Source: a virus. Taken from it: a stretch of DNA of 38,880 nucleotides. The DNA is taken from positions 1 through 38,880 of IMG/VR virus record IMGVR_UViG_3300031772_003842. The stretch is one strand, 5' to 3'. Within the stretch, counting starts at the first letter, position 1; the number at the start of each line of letters is the position of its first letter. The notes below the pieces were generated by a model that saw only the letters and a list, made by a program, of their open reading frames with translations, was not told the DNA's origin and made no database searches. The translations under genes were made by a program, and so were the position numbers. Shown one piece after another: positions 8,336 through 16,695 of this stretch.

Positions 8336-8540
8336 AAAATATAGTTGGTTGATAAGATATCCCGCAAGATTCTTCCAAGATCAAGAACATGTCGAATCTA
8401 CCAGACAACACTGGCAAGGTATTGTGGGATTTGCAATAACCACGATATTTGACCCAGCAGAACAATCGTACAATTTTGTTATTGATGACACCAAACCAGT
8501 CAAAAATGAAACACGCATCAATTTGCCTCCTAGCGTATAA
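8322..8540 (+). CDS. Small hypothetical protein (72 aa)
   Basis: It fills the otherwise empty 170 bases between the methyltransferase and the last glycosyltransferase, with AAAGGTGA a few bases before its ATG. It has no recognisable domain. Aromatic and hydrophobic residues are spread evenly and there is no clear membrane segment. It overlaps the following glycosyltransferase by 35 bases if that gene starts at 8506. I consider it a probable but unproven gene. Confidence 0.45.
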   Translation: MEKDRKYSWLIRYPARFFQDQEHVESTRQHWQGIVGFAITTIFDPAEQSYNFVIDDTKPVKNETRINLPPSV

Positions 8541-9171
8541 GCGCCAGGAAATGCTGAAGGAATGTATTGAAAGCCTGAAGGCCAATACAGACTACCCTCA
8601 TACCATCATCGTCAACCTGGACGGTGGTGATTTATATAATTATCGGTATCTAATTCAACTTCTGGAAGCCAAGCGGATCAGTTCCCTGATTCTGAATGGC
8701 GGACAGAATCGGGGAGTCGGCCGGTCACTTGCCAACTGCATAGGACTTTGTGAGGGAGATTACATATTCAAGGCTGACACTGATTTGGTTTTCAAACCGG
8801 GTTGGTTATCCCAAGCAATAATTGTCCTGGAAAAGAATCCGGATGTCGGAGCCGTTTCGCTTTTCAACTACCGGGACATTGATCCGAATGACACCCGGTT
8901 CAATATCCTCGAGGAAAGAAGTGACTGTCGGATAGTCGATGACTTTGTTTCTTCGGTGTATGGTTTCCGGAAAGAGGATCTGGCGGTTGGCGGCTGGCAA
9001 GAGGACGACGGGTTCCACACAAAACTGAAAGAGAAATATGGAAAACTTGCATTGACGAAAAAAAATACATGTCTTAACCAGGGATTCGGGGTTGATAAGT
9101 CGGTTTATGTCTCCGGAACGATGGATCATCCCTACAAAACCCCCACTTTTGACACTCCATTGGTGTTTTAG
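8506..9171 (+). CDS. GT2 family glycosyltransferase with DTD motif (221 aa)
   Basis: The ATG at 8506 places the first GT-A strand (HASICLLAYKRQEML) at the N terminus. Longer in-frame starts at 8449 (TTG) and 8485 (ATG) add only residues unlike the family. IVNLDGGD is the nucleotide-site strand, GGQNRGVGRSLANCIGLCEGDYIFKADTDLVF contains a canonical DTD, and LAVGGWQEDDGFHTKLKEKYG is the acceptor/base block. It is the last gene of the rightward operon and ends 69 bases before the convergent end of the late operon. No clear terminator hairpin is visible in that gap. Confidence 0.85.
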   Translation: MKHASICLLAYKRQEMLKECIESLKANTDYPHTIIVNLDGGDLYNYRYLIQLLEAKRISSLILNGGQNRGVGRSLANCIGLCEGDYIFKADTDLVFKPGWLSQAIIVLEKNPDVGAVSLFNYRDIDPNDTRFNILEERSDCRIVDDFVSSVYGFRKEDLAVGGWQEDDGFHTKLKEKYGKLALTKKNTCLNQGFGVDKSVYVSGTMDHPYKTPTFDTPLVF

Positions 9172-9240
9172 GACCATTTTTCGAAGCTAAGAACCCACCA
9201 GGGGCGCCAGGACGGCTGTTTTTGAAATGACCAGTGTACT

Positions 9241-10167
9241 CTACCGTCTATCCGGACCAAAAGTATAAAGTCTGGGGTCAAATTGGTAAACATTTTCCCC
9301 ATTGTGCTTTCCGGCGACTATCCAACCCCCAATTGTGGGGTTAAGTCCCAGCCGGTGTTCGAAGTGTCCGGCATCTTTGAAACAGGGGACTTGGATAAAA
9401 TCAATTCCCCGGTATCTCATGTAGTAGGAAGTGTGGAAATGCCCGTAAAGTAAAATGTTTGGCAGATCATCCGGCGCCCGATTGTTGATGTCTCTTTGCG
9501 CGCGGTAGCTCAAAGCATAGGCCACATTGCCAAGTGGATGAACCAACTCCATTGTGATATCCCCGCCCAGCCGCGCTTTGCCAGCATATTGTCCAATGTA
9601 CTTAATGTCTTTTCTGGCCCGGGCGACCTGCACCATCGGATCCACACCACCGTGTTCGTATTGTTTCAGGTCGTGGTTCCCGCCAATACCTACAGTTATA
9701 ATTCCATCACGCTGCGGATAATTCTGAATCGTATAATCTATCTGGTCTTCTTGTCCATAGTGATTAACTTCAAATTCCTGTCCCCGGTATACTCCGACTC
9801 CATCCGTCCAGTCTCCGATGTGAAAGACAACTTTGACTCCCTCCTGTTGAAACTTGTCATACATTCTTTCCAATGTAGGTGTTCTTTCGTGCTTGCTACC
9901 CAGGTGAGTATCAGAAACTAAACCGAAATGCAGTAACCCCCGGTTAAATAGTCGAGAAGCGTCAAAGGAATCATGTTCATGCGCTGTTTTAGATCGGACA
10001 TATCCCTGATCGGTTTTGGCGAATGCATATCCGCTGTCCTGAAGAAAATCCAGAACTTCTATGACCTCATGCTCACTGATATCCCGACTCTCAGCCATTT
10101 CCCGAGGAGAAAAGATCCCCTTCTTTTTTAATATCTCTTCAGATAGGGGTAACTTTTCTTTTGGCAT
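9241..10167 (-). CDS. Metallophosphoesterase with N-terminal winged-helix-like domain (308 aa)
   Basis: Residues about 78-260 carry the full calcineurin-like metal site: D86-x-H88, G118-D119, G163-N164-H165-D166, H210, and G-H243-F-H245. This predicts a two-metal phosphodiesterase or phosphatase. The first about 60 residues (SPREMAESRDISEHEVIEVLDFLQDSGY) resemble a small winged helix-turn-helix, so the protein may be directed to nucleic acid or act as a dimer. It is the last gene of the leftward late operon, just after the lysis genes. Possible roles are nucleotide second-messenger cleavage (anti-defence), DNA or RNA processing, or phosphatase action. The sequence does not decide between them. 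Confidence 0.85.
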   Translation of the reverse strand: MPKEKLPLSEEILKKKGIFSPREMAESRDISEHEVIEVLDFLQDSGYAFAKTDQGYVRSKTAHEHDSFDASRLFNRGLLHFGLVSDTHLGSKHERTPTLERMYDKFQQEGVKVVFHIGDWTDGVGVYRGQEFEVNHYGQEDQIDYTIQNYPQRDGIITVGIGGNHDLKQYEHGGVDPMVQVARARKDIKYIGQYAGKARLGGDITMELVHPLGNVAYALSYRAQRDINNRAPDDLPNILLYGHFHTSYYMRYRGIDFIQVPCFKDAGHFEHRLGLNPTIGGWIVAGKHNGENVYQFDPRLYTFGPDRR

Positions 10168-10176
10168 AATACCAAG

Positions 10177-10398
10177 TTAGAATCCTGTCAGACCTTTAAG
10201 TCCAAATACTCCCTCGTTTTTAACGACGCCCTCTTTGGCTACCTCATGCAACCACTTATCTACAAACCGTAGAACTAAAGTTGCTCCAATGGCCCACTCA
10301 TAAGGCAAGGAGGCGAAATAAGTTATCGCAAAAGGAATTAAAGCTAAAACTAAAAGTCTTAACGGTTCTTTCACTGCTTCAAACAATGCACTTTTCAC
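10177..10398 (-). CDS. Candidate holin, two hydrophobic segments (73 aa)
   Basis: The GTG at 10398 overlaps the endolysin stop as GTGA, the coupling style used elsewhere in this genome. A longer frame begins with ATG at 10440 but would overlap the endolysin by 46 bases. The protein has a hydrophobic stretch LRLLVLALIPFAITYFASL, a second weaker one around WAIGATLVLRFV, and a charged tail. Size, membrane segments and position directly after an amidase fit a holin, which would permeabilise the inner membrane at lysis time. Sequence alone does not place it in a holin class. Confidence 0.65.
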   Translation of the reverse strand: MKSALFEAVKEPLRLLVLALIPFAITYFASLPYEWAIGATLVLRFVDKWLHEVAKEGVVKNEGVFGLKGLTGF

Positions 10399-11177
10399 AC
10401 TACCCCACCCCCCTTCTTCCAGACCCCGAACTTTTTCCACGCCAGACTGAACAACTGCTGCCAGGTGTAGTCTGTCACTGATAATTTCTTGAGTTCCTCA
10501 ATCTGCTTTTTGGCAGTCTCGATCTCGGTCTGCCATTTTAGGTCCGTTTCAGTTATCGCCTTGGCGACTGCCTGGTTTACAAGCTCTTCGCACGTCGGTG
10601 GAGGCGTCAAATCGTACTCTACCCCAAAATGTTTACACACACCCCGCACAATCCCTTCTACGACCTTTTCCCGGTGGTAGGTGAATAGATTATGGTCGTC
10701 GGGTACACGCCACCCCACACCGCACTCTATGATCGTACACGGAGTTGCGGGAGTCAGATATTTCCAGAGATAGTAATACCGGGTATTGGGGTTGGATCTC
10801 TCCGGGTGATATTCGATTCCAGTTGTCTTGAAGTATTCCGAAGCTAAAGTTTTGGCTATAGCTTGGGATTTTACAGTAGCCGCATCAGTCGAGGGTTCCG
10901 GGTAGTCGGTGAATCCGCCGGGTTTGTTATAAACATCGGCATCATAATGAATTGCTAAAAACATATCCCAATCTACCTTAGTCACTTTGGGATCATCATT
11001 AGCATTAGCATCAGTCTGTAAAACTTCGAAACCTCTTTCACGCAAGGCTCCGGAGACTTGACTTGCAACGTCTATGTTGAACTCAACTTCCCCGGGAGCG
11101 CCAGTAGAACCATGAAGAGCGACAATACTATTGTACTTTACATTTTGGTGGCCGGCTGCAATACAGACTTTTGCCAT
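10395..11177 (-). CDS. Endolysin: N-acetylmuramoyl-L-alanine amidase, Amidase_3 type (260 aa)
   Basis: The domain spans residues 1 to about 180. Zinc ligands are readable as H10 (IAAGHQ), an acidic residue at E30 or E32 (GAPGEVEF) and H77 (FLAIHYDAD), with catalytic E151 in TIIECGVG. Enzymes of this family cut the bond between N-acetylmuramic acid and the L-alanine of the stem peptide. The C-terminal about 60 residues form a charged, coiled-coil-like helix (TEIETAKKQIEELKKL) rather than a classical wall-binding repeat. There is no signal peptide, so it should depend on a holin, and candidates lie on both sides. GGGA precedes the ATG at workable spacing. Confidence 0.92.
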   Translation of the reverse strand: MAKVCIAAGHQNVKYNSIVALHGSTGAPGEVEFNIDVASQVSGALRERGFEVLQTDANANDDPKVTKVDWDMFLAIHYDADVYNKPGGFTDYPEPSTDAATVKSQAIAKTLASEYFKTTGIEYHPERSNPNTRYYYLWKYLTPATPCTIIECGVGWRVPDDHNLFTYHREKVVEGIVRGVCKHFGVEYDLTPPPTCEELVNQAVAKAITETDLKWQTEIETAKKQIEELKKLSVTDYTWQQLFSLAWKKFGVWKKGGGVV

Positions 11178-11178
11178 A

Positions 11179-11493
11179 CTATATTCCCAAATGCCTGGCT
11201 AACCGAGAATCTATTACGTCAAGTTGTTTTTCAATCGAATTCAATTTAATATTGTTTTCTTTGACTTGAATTAAAATAATTTCGTCATTTTTAATATCAT
11301 TTTTTAATTCACCGATGGTCGTTTCCGCGGCCTTTACCCTGTTCACTACGGAATCAAGGTCTTTAGCCAAAGGAACAAGTTTACCAGCAAGCCACACATT
11401 AAGAAGAATAACGATAATACCAACAATCTGCAAAGACCAGGCGATAGGTCTACTCCTAAATTCTTGCACAAATATGTCTTTACTATCTCGCAT
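11179..11493 (-). CDS. Membrane-anchored coiled-coil protein, possible lysis accessory (104 aa)
   Basis: One strong transmembrane segment lies at about residues 18-40 (IAWSLQIVGIIVILLNVWLA) after a short charged N terminus. A long charged helix follows, with heptad-like spacing (VVNRVKAAETTIGELKNDI and beyond). One membrane helix plus a coiled coil fits a holin or spanin-like accessory. Between the ejection protein and the endolysin, a lysis role is plausible. It starts a few bases after the stop of the 1,475-residue protein. The assignment rests on topology and position only. Confidence 0.65.
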   Translation of the reverse strand: MRDSKDIFVQEFRSRPIAWSLQIVGIIVILLNVWLAGKLVPLAKDLDSVVNRVKAAETTIGELKNDIKNDEIILIQVKENNIKLNSIEKQLDVIDSRLARHLGI

Positions 11494-11497
11494 ATCA

Positions 11498-14400
11498 TTA
11501 CGCCTTCTTCAAATATAACAGATATCGGCGGGCAATGGAAGCGATGGACCTTCCCTTATTATCCGGATTAACCGGGCGTCGAGCTGCCACGAACATTCCT
11601 TTCTTGGCTAAATCGGCTACCCCGGTTTTCTTGAAGAAGGCTGCCAAAATTTTAGCTGATATAGTTGGATCCAATGCCAATTGCGGATTTTTGTAGAGTT
11701 TATCTCCCATCCCAATCATTTTTCCGATTTCCTTGTAGTTGTAGTCATGGGTCAATTGAATGAACCCACGGCCAAAGTAGTTTTCCCCACCAGAATAACC
11801 AAGTCTTTTGGCTTGCTGTCGGCCGGAGTACTCTTCAATCGGCTCAAAAGTTCCGGCGGTTTCATGTTCTATAGTTGCCAGCGCATAAGCCAGTACTTCC
11901 GGACTATAAATGCCCTGGTCCTTTAGAGCTTGAGCAATTATCGGGATATTCTTAGTTGCCGCTGTCCTGGACCGTGCCGGTGCTGCTGCTGCTGCTTTAA
12001 TAGAACTTTTACGAGTGGAGTCCTCGACTTGAAACTTTGGTTTAAGTTTATCTAATGAAGTAGATTCGGCCGCATAAGCAGTCGGGACAAACTTATCCAG
12101 CAGACTAGTCTTTTTGGGAGATGGTGCGGGAATAGGTTCTTCATTGGTATTGTCAAATAGGCTGGGTTTGATTATTCCCTTTTCGTACCAGTCCATAATC
12201 TTCTTTGTCCTCTCCTGGGGGTCTTTAATTTTATTCAACTCCTCCTTGATCCGAGAAATTTTGGTAGGTTTGTCATTTATATTCCTAATCTCCTTTTCAT
12301 AGTCACTAGTTTTTAACTCAACATCCCGCAAGTAACTTTTGAAAGAACTTAGCTGGGAGGGATTTTTGCTCAACGCTTCCAGCATTTTAGTTTTCTCTTC
12401 CGGAGTAGCAATTTTGAACTGCTGGTACAGTACTTCTGACTTCGACTTCCCGAAGTTCTCATAGTACTGTTTGGCTTTGGGACTGGATGATGGTCCAAAT
12501 AAGACCGTCTTAAAGACCTCCCAGGGGTTCTTTGTGTCTACCTTATAAGCTGGTTCACCGGCCTTAGTTGTTACCCGGCCCTCCTTTAATAGGGTTTGAA
12601 CTCCTGCTGTAGTTTTACGGATTTGTTCTCCCCCGAAAGGTGGTAGTAATTTATGCAGTGGGTCCTGAACCGCCTTGGCAACCAATACTCCACTCCCGTA
12701 CCTTGTGGGATCCTCCCGGCCAAAGAACTCGCGCCGCCCCGGAAGGCTTCCCCGCATCCCGGCAATATCAAACTTTGTTTTGTTCTCTGGCCACATGCCG
12801 GCAATTGTTTGACCTCCGGGAACATTAGACAATACTTCCCCCGCTATTCTTCCGCCAGCCCGGGCCAAACCTGTTTTCTTATCGAGTTCCTCATCATAAG
12901 TTTTGGCTGCATCTATTACTGCTTGAATAGGATCAAAGATAACTCCGGAACCACGGACGGCCTCTGCTCCCCGGTTCATCAGCCAGCCGACCGTAAACAA
13001 CTTGATTAATTTATCAAACTGCTTTTCCCCCAACTGTTCACCCATTACCCACCATAAGTTTGTTACCTCGAGTTGAAACGGCGCTATCATCTGGAAAACT
13101 TTAGCTCTTTGAGCCAGTGGGACTTCTCCAATTCCCCGACCGGCTACTAACTTCCGAGTAGCGTCGTCGGCATATTTCACAGCATTTTCAACTCCCTCTT
13201 TTATTCCTTTGATATATTCCATGTTCCAGATATATTTTGTCCCGACCTCATCTCCGACCTGGGTCATCCAAATACCAAACCTTTTTACATTGTTCAGAAT
13301 TCCCCGGTCAAATTTAGCCAGTGGTTTAGAAAACCGCTCTAATAGAAAGTCAGATTTTTTCATAGCCTCATCTCCGGCAAGAACCCCCTTGACTGTTCTG
13401 GCCAGTCCTTCTCCGGCATTAACAAACCCGGCATCCGCAACTCCCTGGGGAATATTAAACAATTGGGCTAAAGAAACAGAAGCGTTATGTAATATGACAT
13501 TGGCCTTGGTCCGATTGTTAAACCAGTTCAAGACGTTCATTAACTTGTGACCGTCGAACCCTGGAATAATCCCGGCAGCCAGTTTGTCCAGCGGATTTTC
13601 CTTCCCGGCCAGGTGGTCGGCATACTCGTTCAGAAATTCAATAAAACCATTCACCCTGCTGGGATTGGCTGTATCAGCAGCCGTTTCCTGCATTAGTTCA
13701 TTGGCAAGATTTCTGAATTTAGCAATGTGGGGATCTATGTTCTGGGCATAAGAGTGCGCCCGGATATAGTCCAGATACCCGCCCACTGCGTCGTATTCTG
13801 TTTGCATCCCTAATCTTTCTTGGGCAAAAGACAACCACTTCGACTTCGGCCGGGTAAACCGACTTAGAGGAATATCTGATGTATTCTGAAGAATGTTTTT
13901 CAGACCAGACAGGCTTCCGGCATCGGCTAATTCCTGAAAGTGGCGGTAGTAATCCTTTCGGTATTTAATAAGTTTTGTCTCGTCAAATGGGTAAATTTGT
14001 TTCCGGATGACATTAAGTTCGTCAATCAAAGTATTGTATTTACTCCGGAACCACTGGTCTGCCACCATAATATTCTGCGCCTTCTTGGCCCCGAACTGTT
14101 TGATTAAATCTTCTTGGCTAGATAATCCCTCCCCAAACTTTTGAACAGCAGCACTTTCCTTGGAATGAAGTTTAATCCCCAAACCGGTTTCTATTTCATT
14201 GTGCAACTCATCTCCCATTTTTTCCAGGTTCTTCACAAATTGACCCTTGGACTCATCAAATGGGTCAAGTAAAAGTTTTTTTACTTCAGGGAACCTTTTT
14301 CCATATACATCTTTGAAATTGCGGTAAACATCTTTCCACTTCGACTTCCAGGATGGTAAATCTACTAATTCATCAATCTTGTGTGCGGCCGAAGAAACTC

Positions 14401-15925
14401 CCTTCTTAATACTTTTGGCAATATCCGATACCGCCTGTCCAGTTGACTTTACCCCCTCTTGTTCTAACAATTCCCGTTGCCACTCCTTATATTTTTTCAT
14501 TGCAAACATTTCCTGGTCCATCAATTTCTTTTTCTCGATCTTTTCCAGAGTTTCCGGAGTCGCTTCTGCTAATACAGCAGTCGCAGTTTTACCTTTCGGT
14601 ATCTTAATCAGTTCCTTATCCAGGGTATCCTCAGTCTCCCGCATAATCTGGTAGAACTCCGGATCAAGTTTCTTATACATCGGACGCAATTGTTCTGCTT
14701 TTACCTTGAATGATTTAATTGCCTTTATCCTTTTAGCCTCATTTTTCAAAGATATTTTTGTTGATACTTTTGTCGGTCTGGTTGAACTAATAATATTCAG
14801 ATCCTTTGTCAATTCGGACATAAACTCATTCTCACTCTTACCCAGAGATGCTGCTAATTCATCTGAAGACTGACCAAATACCTTCCGGGGAATATGTTCC
14901 CGGAATAGTTCGCCGGTTTTAACCGACTTCTTTTCCCCACTGATTCGAAGAAAGTTCCTCATTTTATTAACAACTGGCTGGTAAACACCATATTTTGAAG
15001 ATGTTTCAACCGCGGCCTCTGCTATTTCTCTACCTTGAGTCTTAGCAACTTCGTCCGCTAGTTCTTCATAGGCCGGAAGTTTAACTGACCAATCAGAATG
15101 TATAGCCCTGGCTGCTGCCTCATCCCCGGAAGCTATGGCTTCTTGAACAGCGTTTTTGCCTTCCCGCACCAAATCATCAATCGAACTCACTAAAGTTTTC
15201 TCAGCCCCTTCTCTGGCAACTTTTTCTGTACCCTCACGAATTACCTTCTCTCCGGCTTCTTTTGCCACCTTTTCCACCGCTTCCCTTCCGACCGCTTTCA
15301 TTCCACCCGAAAACAATAGTCCACCAGGAAGAAAATCTGTAATATCTAATCCCGCCTGAACAGCTGGATTGGAGATAGTTTTTGACAAATAATCGAGACT
15401 TAATTCCGGCTTTGTTTTTGCCAATTCTTTCGCTCCCCCAAAAAGTTCTTTCCTTCCTTTTGGCATAGATAATTTTTCAAAAGTTTGTCCATAATGTCTG
15501 GCCTGTTCTCCTACCATAGAAGACGTAAATTCAGTTATCGCACCCGATTTATTAGACAAATCCCGAAGCAGTTTGGGTATTGGTTTTTTCATTCCCGGGC
15601 CGGTTCCTCTGACTGAAGCATCGGAGTAAATTTCACCACCGGTTTTGGAAGTGGCCACCGGGAAGGGAATTGGTTTTGGTTTTATGGCCGTATTCGGAAA
15701 CTGTTGTAAACTCTTTCCTACTTCCAGAAGTGGGTTTTTCAATGTCTGTTTTGTTGCCGAAGACAGAATCTTCAGGTTCGCTGGCGCATCCCTACCGGTC
15801 TGATACATCCAGCGGGCCAGATTCGACCTAGCCTGGTTTACTTTTTTCTTGAGGATGGATAGATCAATCTTGATTGCCATTTCATTTCTATTCAGTATTC
15901 TCTTCAAGTAATCTCTTTTGCTCAT
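11498..15925 (-). CDS. Very large virion ejection/internal protein with C-terminal GH19 domain (1475 aa)
   Basis: A long, mostly alpha-helical, Lys/Glu-rich protein with many coiled-coil-like stretches, typical of podovirus internal or ejection proteins (the role of T7 gp16). Residues about 1327-1475 form a glycoside hydrolase family 19 lysozyme/chitinase-like domain: TIEHETAGTF (catalytic Glu near 1355) and FGRGFIQLTHDYNY (about 1384-1397). It probably opens peptidoglycan during DNA entry. A linker rich in Ala, Ser, Pro and Lys precedes the domain. The ATG at 15925 has AGGA upstream but overlaps the previous gene by 38 bases. A second ATG at 15880, after that stop, is an alternative. No tape-measure-type hydrophobic repeat is evident. 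Confidence 0.85.
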   Translation of the reverse strand: MSKRDYLKRILNRNEMAIKIDLSILKKKVNQARSNLARWMYQTGRDAPANLKILSSATKQTLKNPLLEVGKSLQQFPNTAIKPKPIPFPVATSKTGGEIYSDASVRGTGPGMKKPIPKLLRDLSNKSGAITEFTSSMVGEQARHYGQTFEKLSMPKGRKELFGGAKELAKTKPELSLDYLSKTISNPAVQAGLDITDFLPGGLLFSGGMKAVGREAVEKVAKEAGEKVIREGTEKVAREGAEKTLVSSIDDLVREGKNAVQEAIASGDEAAARAIHSDWSVKLPAYEELADEVAKTQGREIAEAAVETSSKYGVYQPVVNKMRNFLRISGEKKSVKTGELFREHIPRKVFGQSSDELAASLGKSENEFMSELTKDLNIISSTRPTKVSTKISLKNEAKRIKAIKSFKVKAEQLRPMYKKLDPEFYQIMRETEDTLDKELIKIPKGKTATAVLAEATPETLEKIEKKKLMDQEMFAMKKYKEWQRELLEQEGVKSTGQAVSDIAKSIKKGVSSAAHKIDELVDLPSWKSKWKDVYRNFKDVYGKRFPEVKKLLLDPFDESKGQFVKNLEKMGDELHNEIETGLGIKLHSKESAAVQKFGEGLSSQEDLIKQFGAKKAQNIMVADQWFRSKYNTLIDELNVIRKQIYPFDETKLIKYRKDYYRHFQELADAGSLSGLKNILQNTSDIPLSRFTRPKSKWLSFAQERLGMQTEYDAVGGYLDYIRAHSYAQNIDPHIAKFRNLANELMQETAADTANPSRVNGFIEFLNEYADHLAGKENPLDKLAAGIIPGFDGHKLMNVLNWFNNRTKANVILHNASVSLAQLFNIPQGVADAGFVNAGEGLARTVKGVLAGDEAMKKSDFLLERFSKPLAKFDRGILNNVKRFGIWMTQVGDEVGTKYIWNMEYIKGIKEGVENAVKYADDATRKLVAGRGIGEVPLAQRAKVFQMIAPFQLEVTNLWWVMGEQLGEKQFDKLIKLFTVGWLMNRGAEAVRGSGVIFDPIQAVIDAAKTYDEELDKKTGLARAGGRIAGEVLSNVPGGQTIAGMWPENKTKFDIAGMRGSLPGRREFFGREDPTRYGSGVLVAKAVQDPLHKLLPPFGGEQIRKTTAGVQTLLKEGRVTTKAGEPAYKVDTKNPWEVFKTVLFGPSSSPKAKQYYENFGKSKSEVLYQQFKIATPEEKTKMLEALSKNPSQLSSFKSYLRDVELKTSDYEKEIRNINDKPTKISRIKEELNKIKDPQERTKKIMDWYEKGIIKPSLFDNTNEEPIPAPSPKKTSLLDKFVPTAYAAESTSLDKLKPKFQVEDSTRKSSIKAAAAAPARSRTAATKNIPIIAQALKDQGIYSPEVLAYALATIEHETAGTFEPIEEYSGRQQAKRLGYSGGENYFGRGFIQLTHDYNYKEIGKMIGMGDKLYKNPQLALDPTISAKILAAFFKKTGVADLAKKGMFVAARRPVNPDNKGRSIASIARRYLLYLKKA

Positions 15926-16694
15926 CAGTCAATCCTTCAGGATTCAACTGTTCCATCATTTTAGCCAATTCAAGCGCCTTCTTTTCCTCTGTTGTTTTGG
16001 CTTTCGGTTTGAACTTATCTTGCCAACCCTTCAACCACACCTTTATTTCGTTGTATGTAAAGCCTTTATCTGGTCGTTGTTCTTCCGGCATGGATTCCAA
16101 ATCCCTTATCAGATAATTCTGGAAGTCCACGGGAGAAGTCAAATATAGTTCCAAAGCGTCCGGATCATACTCACCATTAACAACAATACCAGCCTGTTCG
16201 CCAATCGTAATGCCCAATTTCTTTCTTTCCTTTTCGATCTCTTTGGCGTTCTTTTTACCCTCGGCATCGTCACTCTTTTCCTCCCGGAGTTGAACTGTAG
16301 TCAACTGTTTGTAAAGTTGCAAAGCGTCGGAAATTTCACTTTCTATTTCCGTATCATGCTGTTTAATCCTGGACTTAATCGCTGTCGCGGCGTTATACCC
16401 GGTAGTGCTGGCTCCCATCTTAACCTTCTCTCTGGCCAGTGGGTTTTCAATATATAGGTTGGAGGAAGGATCTCCATATACCCCGGCCAGTTTGGCATCC
16501 ATTTGCGCTACTTGCTCTAATTGAGCCATATGTTTGCCCAACATATCTTTTCTGATGGTATCTGACCCGCGGATGGTTCCCCCAATAGCCTGTTCGGCTC
16601 CCGGAAGGGCATTTTGCATGTTTAACCCAGAGTCCATCGGCAGATTAGACTTCTGTAGGGTGCTTAATAATTCTTCTACTGATACATTGGCCAT
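15888..16694 (-). CDS. Helical virion/ejection-associated protein (268 aa)
   Basis: A charged, predominantly helical protein with a Lys/Glu-rich centre (KNAKEIEKERKKLG) and an acidic C terminus. It has no cysteines, signal peptide or transmembrane segments. It lies between another helical structural protein and the giant ejection protein. In podoviruses this is where the smaller internal virion proteins are encoded, so a role in the ejected core is likely, but no sequence family is recognised. It begins just before the stop of the upstream gene, with single-base spacing typical of this operon. Confidence 0.65.
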   Translation of the reverse strand: MANVSVEELLSTLQKSNLPMDSGLNMQNALPGAEQAIGGTIRGSDTIRKDMLGKHMAQLEQVAQMDAKLAGVYGDPSSNLYIENPLAREKVKMGASTTGYNAATAIKSRIKQHDTEIESEISDALQLYKQLTTVQLREEKSDDAEGKKNAKEIEKERKKLGITIGEQAGIVVNGEYDPDALELYLTSPVDFQNYLIRDLESMPEEQRPDKGFTYNEIKVWLKGWQDKFKPKAKTTEEKKALELAKMMEQLNPEGLTDEQKRLLEENTE

Positions 16695-16695
16695 A

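Noticed and set aside
9172-9240. Expected bidirectional terminator between convergent operons
   Set aside because: Only a 3-base stem near a short T-run could be drawn; no convincing hairpin.
9496-9921. 141-codon plus-strand frame opposite the metallophosphoesterase
   Set aside because: The minus-strand frame has all catalytic motifs; the plus-strand product is composition-driven.
12586-15359. Several opposite- or alternate-frame open frames inside the 1,475-residue gene
   Set aside because: They follow the strong codon pattern of the long gene as shadows, lack ribosome binding sites and show no domain features.
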